From Polaromonas sp. (GTDB lineage: Bacteria; Pseudomonadota; Gammaproteobacteria; Burkholderiales; Burkholderiaceae_C): a stretch of 64,000 nucleotides of DNA. The stretch lies in assembly GCF_030689685.1 (NCBI RefSeq), contig NZ_JAUYEY010000067.1, forward strand, positions 1 to 64,000. The letters run 5' to 3'. The notes below the pieces were generated by a model. It had not been told where the DNA came from. It did not search any database and saw only the letters and a program-made list of their open reading frames with translations. Made by a program: the position numbers and the translations under genes. Positions 60,260-64,000 of the stretch are shown here, in pieces; the first letter of the stretch is position 1, and each line of letters starts with the position of its first letter.

Positions 60260-61270
60260 TCAGGCCACCAATGCCAGCGCCGCGTAGTCGCCGACCTTGT
60301 CCTTGAGCCCGGCGGGCACCAGTTCAACGCCATCTGTCAAGGCTGGCAGTCTGCCGCTGAGCTGCGCCTGCAGCCTCGGCAGCAAGTAGTCACGGTGGTG
60401 CCAGAACACGCTGCCGCCGAGGCTGATGCGCTGCAGGTCCAGTGTCACCACCAGGTTGTAAAGCGCGCGCCCCATCACCCGGCAGAGATCGTCCACCAGC
60501 AGCACCGCCTGGGCATCGCCGGTGCGTGCGGCTTCCAGCAGGCCGGCAGCGTCCGCAAAGCCGCAGCTTGCAAAACGCCGCGGCATGGCATTGCCGGCGA
60601 CCAGCGCTTCCACGTCGCCGATGTTGCCGCAGCCGCACAGCGCGTCCTTGTTGTCGCTGACAAACATGTGGCCGGCATGGCCGGCGTTGCCGTTTTTGCC
60701 GTGCAGCGGGCGGCCATCGACGCACAAGCCAACGCCGATGCCTGTGCTCCAAGTCACATAGGCGCAATGCTCCAGGCCCTGCAGCGCGCCCCAGCGGCGC
60801 TCGGCTTCCAACGCGGCAATGCCGTCATTTTCAATCCGCACCTGGCTGAAGACAGCACGCAGCGGTGCCTCCAGCACAGCCGTCGTCCAGGCGTTGGGCA
60901 AACCCCGCGCCGCGCCGGCCAGACCACCGCAGATGTTGGGTGCTGCCAGCTCGACACATCCCTGGTTCAGGACAAACGGTCCGCAAGAAGCGACGCCAAC
61001 AGCGGCCAGGTCGCCCTGGCGGACCTGCGCAGCCGCACAACTGGCGTCAAGCATGCGAAGCACCTGCTGCGCCAGCGCGTCAGAGGCACCTTCCTTGGCA
61101 GTGGGCTCAACCAGCCGGCCCCGAATACCTCGCGGGTCAAGCACGCTGACGGCAACCTTGGTGCCACCGATGTCCACGCAGGCCACCGGCGCCCCACCGG
61201 CGGGCAGGCGCACATCCGGCGCCCCATCGTGTGCGCTCATTGCCTGTGCTTTAACTGGGTCCGTCGGCAT
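60260..61270 (-). CDS. ROK family sugar kinase
   Basis: VACVDIGGTKVAVSVLD...GHAGHMFV...CGCGNIGDVEALVAG. Confidence 0.92.
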   Translation of the reverse strand: MPTDPVKAQAMSAHDGAPDVRLPAGGAPVACVDIGGTKVAVSVLDPRGIRGRLVEPTAKEGASDALAQQVLRMLDASCAAAQVRQGDLAAVGVASCGPFVLNQGCVELAAPNICGGLAGAARGLPNAWTTAVLEAPLRAVFSQVRIENDGIAALEAERRWGALQGLEHCAYVTWSTGIGVGLCVDGRPLHGKNGNAGHAGHMFVSDNKDALCGCGNIGDVEALVAGNAMPRRFASCGFADAAGLLEAARTGDAQAVLLVDDLCRVMGRALYNLVVTLDLQRISLGGSVFWHHRDYLLPRLQAQLSGRLPALTDGVELVPAGLKDKVGDYAALALVA

Positions 61271-61283
61271 CCGTTCTCCGGGT

Positions 61284-61478
61284 TCAAATCAGTTTGCTGA
61301 TCAGGCTCGCCAGCACGCTCAAGAGGAGGAGGGTGGTCAGCGGAATAAACCATTCGCGGCCAAACAACTTGAAGCGAAAGTCACCCGGCATTTTTCCGAA
61401 GCCCAGCTTTTGCAGCAGCGGCGTGAACCAGCTGATCAGGATCAGCGCCAGAAAAATCACCAGCATCCAGCGAATCAT
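61284..61478 (-). CDS. DUF2905 small membrane protein
   Basis: LGKMPGDFR-type motif (GFGKMPGDFRFKLFGREWFIPLTTLLLLSVLASLI). Confidence 0.85.
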   Translation of the reverse strand: MIRWMLVIFLALILISWFTPLLQKLGFGKMPGDFRFKLFGREWFIPLTTLLLLSVLASLISKLI

Positions 61479-61546
61479 AGACCTAGAGTTTGTGCGGACT
61501 GTGTGTGCAAGTGCGAAAGTGGTTAAAGCGGCGCCAGAACACGGCA

Positions 61547-63904
61547 CTACTCCAAGCGCGAGACCGAAGACGGTTTGAAGCCCAAATCAGCCGCCTTGCC
61601 CTTGCGCGCACGCGCGGCCCGTGCATTGTTCAAGCTGCGTATCTCCAGCGTTTCTTCGCGAACCTTGCCGCCGCGTCCCATACCTTCTATCTTCACGCTG
61701 CGGGTGTAGGCCGCCGCGCCGGCCAGGGTGTCCTTGGTATCCAGGTCAATCAACATCAGGCCCCGGCCACCGGCGGACTGGGTCTTGAGTTCACTGATTT
61801 CAAAGGTCAGGATGCGGCCGGCTGTTGATGCGCAGGCCACGTGGGTGGCGGGATTGAGGGGCGTCGAACCGCTGCTGCCCGAGACGTGTGAAGGCTTGCA
61901 GATCGCCTCGCCCTCTGCGCAACTGACGAAAGCCTTGCCGGCTTTGAGGCGCGTGGTCATGTTCTCGACCGTCGCCAGAAAGCCGTAGCCACCGCTGCTG
62001 CTGAGCAGCAGCGTGGCGCTGGACGGGCCGGCGAAATAATGCGCGGGCTGCGTGCCGGACTCCAACTCGATCAGCATGGTGACCGGTTGCCCGTCACTGC
62101 GCGCGCCAGGCAACATCGCGACCGGAATCGAATAAACGCGGCTCGTGCCTTTGGCCACCGTGCCAAACACCAACAGGCTGTCCACCGTGCGGCATTCAAA
62201 GGTGCTGTACAGGCCGTCGCCGGACTTGAAGGCAAAACTCGCAGCGTCATGGCCGTGGCCGCTGCGCGCACGCACCCAGCCCTTGGCGCTGACCACCACG
62301 GTCACCGGCTCGTCGAGCACCTTGACTTCGAGCACGGCTTTTTTCTCGGCCTGGATCAGCGTGCGGCGCGGGTCGGCAAACTGTTTGGCATCCGCCTCGA
62401 TCTCCTTGACCATCAGGCGCCGCAAAGCCGCCGGGCTGCCCAGGATTTCTTCAAGCCTGCCCTGCTCTTCCCGCAGGTTCTTGAGCTCTTGTTCGATCCT
62501 GATGGCTTCGAGCCGCGCGAGCTGGCGCAGGCGGATTTCAAGAATGTCTTCGGCCTGCCGGTCGCTCAGCTTGAACCGCGCGATCAGCGCCGCTTTCGGC
62601 TCCTCGGCCTGGCGGATGATGGCGATCACCTCGTCAATATTGAGCAGCACCAGTTGCCGGCCTTCGAGGATGTGGATGCGGTCCAGCACCTTGTCCAGGC
62701 GGTACTGCGAACGCCGCTCAATCGTGGTCTGGCGGAAGCTGATCCACTCGCTCAGCATCTGCCGCAGGTTTTTCTGCGTGGGCCGGCCGTCGAGACCGAC
62801 CATGGTCAGGTTGATGCTGGAGGAGCTTTCCAGGCTGGTGTGCGCCAGCAAGGTGGTGATCAGCTCGCTCTGGCTGATGCGGCTGGTCTTGGGCTCGAAC
62901 ACCAGGCGCACGGCGGCGTCTTTGCTGGACTCGTCGCGCACCACATCAAGTACGGCCAGCACGGTCTGCTTGAGCTGCACCTGGTCCAGGCTCAGCGCCT
63001 TTTTGCCGGCCTTGATCTTGGGGTTGGTGATCTCTTCAATTTCTTCCAGCACACGCTGCGTGCTGACGCCGGGTGGCAGTTCCTGCACCACCAGTTGCCA
63101 CTGGCCGCGCGCCAGGTCCTCGATCTTCCAGCGCGCGCGCACCTTGAGCGAACCGCGGCCGGTGCTGTAGGCCGCTGCAATGTCGGCCGCGGTGGAGATG
63201 ATCTGGCCGCCGCCCGGGTAGTCGGGCCCGGCGACCAGCGTGTACAACTCGTCATCGCCGAGTTTGGGCGTCTTGATCAGCGCGATGCAGGCGTCGGCCA
63301 CCTCGCGCAGGTTGTGACTCGGGATCTCGGTGGCCAGGCCGACGGCGATGCCGCTGGCGCCGTTGAGCAGGGTGAAGGGCAGCCGCGCCGGCAGTTGACG
63401 CGGCTCCTCAAAAGACCCATCGTAGTTCGGCACGAAGTCGACCGTACCTTCGTCAAGCTCGTCGAGCAGCAGGGTGGTGATTTTCGCCAGCCGCGCCTCG
63501 GTATATCGCATGGCTGCGGCGCCGTCGCCGTCCCTGGAGCCGAAATTGCCCTGGCCGTCGATCAGGGGGTAACGCTGGCTGAAGTCCTGCGCCATGCGCA
63601 CCATCGCGTCATAGGCCGCCTGGTCGCCGTGTGGGTGGTATTTACCCAGCACGTCACCGACCACACGTGCGCTTTTGACCGGCTTGGCGCCGCCGGCGCC
63701 GGAAAAACCCAGCCCCATGCGCGCCATGGCGTACATGATGCGGCGCTGCACCGGCTTCTGGCCGTCGCAGACATCGGGCAGGGCCCGGCCCTTGACCACG
63801 CTCAGTGCGTATTCAAGGTAGGCGCGCTGGGCATAGGCGGCCAGGGATTCCTGGTCAGGCAGCTCGGGGGCGGCGGGCGGGGGGGGGGTGAAAAGATCGT
63901 CCAT
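61547..63904 (-). CDS. parC: DNA topoisomerase IV subunit A
   Basis: [32 protein letters not shown]...[41 protein letters not shown]. Confidence 0.96.
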   Translation of the reverse strand: MDDLFTPPPPAAPELPDQESLAAYAQRAYLEYALSVVKGRALPDVCDGQKPVQRRIMYAMARMGLGFSGAGGAKPVKSARVVGDVLGKYHPHGDQAAYDAMVRMAQDFSQRYPLIDGQGNFGSRDGDGAAAMRYTEARLAKITTLLLDELDEGTVDFVPNYDGSFEEPRQLPARLPFTLLNGASGIAVGLATEIPSHNLREVADACIALIKTPKLGDDELYTLVAGPDYPGGGQIISTAADIAAAYSTGRGSLKVRARWKIEDLARGQWQLVVQELPPGVSTQRVLEEIEEITNPKIKAGKKALSLDQVQLKQTVLAVLDVVRDESSKDAAVRLVFEPKTSRISQSELITTLLAHTSLESSSSINLTMVGLDGRPTQKNLRQMLSEWISFRQTTIERRSQYRLDKVLDRIHILEGRQLVLLNIDEVIAIIRQAEEPKAALIARFKLSDRQAEDILEIRLRQLARLEAIRIEQELKNLREEQGRLEEILGSPAALRRLMVKEIEADAKQFADPRRTLIQAEKKAVLEVKVLDEPVTVVVSAKGWVRARSGHGHDAASFAFKSGDGLYSTFECRTVDSLLVFGTVAKGTSRVYSIPVAMLPGARSDGQPVTMLIELESGTQPAHYFAGPSSATLLLSSSGGYGFLATVENMTTRLKAGKAFVSCAEGEAICKPSHVSGSSGSTPLNPATHVACASTAGRILTFEISELKTQSAGGRGLMLIDLDTKDTLAGAAAYTRSVKIEGMGRGGKVREETLEIRSLNNARAARARKGKAADLGFKPSSVSRLE

Positions 63905-64000
63905 GGGGGTCGGGCGTTGCGCAAGTCAGGAAACAGGGGGGGAAGAAAGCCTGGCAACAGGCGGCCATGCCGCTCAGAAACTGCTGTTACTCGCGGCGCT

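Overview
The window reads as a high-GC betaproteobacterial chromosome segment, most likely Comamonadaceae (Polaromonas/Rhodoferax-like); this is judged from gene content and repeat style, not from a search. Most of it is ordinary core genome: rpsU-yqeY, pmbA, darP, mog, glyA-nrdR, a minor-pilin/pilY1 operon, the riboflavin operon with nusB, tolQRA, dnaE, egtB, gluQ-trmB, egtD, cca, an otsB-GH15-otsA trehalose cluster, and parC. Bases 1-3.7 kb look accessory. They hold uncharacterised ORFs, a small protein made of 19-aa tandem repeats, and a DnaB-like ATPase domain that has lost its Walker A lysine. The most interesting signal is a family of ~57-bp palindrome-headed repeats with five copies in the window. 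Two are intergenic and three lie inside open reading frames (DUF349 protein, gluQ, cca). The DUF349 and gluQ copies are read in the same antisense frame and give related peptides (EQNxxxAHAxxxxxAIxxIA), which recalls the Rickettsia palindromic elements. Two other dispersed repeat families are present: a ~95-125 bp family and a GC-rich ~150-200 bp mosaic. Other notable items are a ZTP (pfl) riboswitch before glyA, a FitAB/VapBC-type toxin-antitoxin module with a perfect inverted-repeat operator, a homologue of the Bacillus spore transglutaminase Tgl, an OsmC-family ORF missing its first catalytic Cys region, and a hairpin-dense intergenic region ending in a minus-strand terminator. No tRNA, rRNA, CRISPR array or transposase was recognised.
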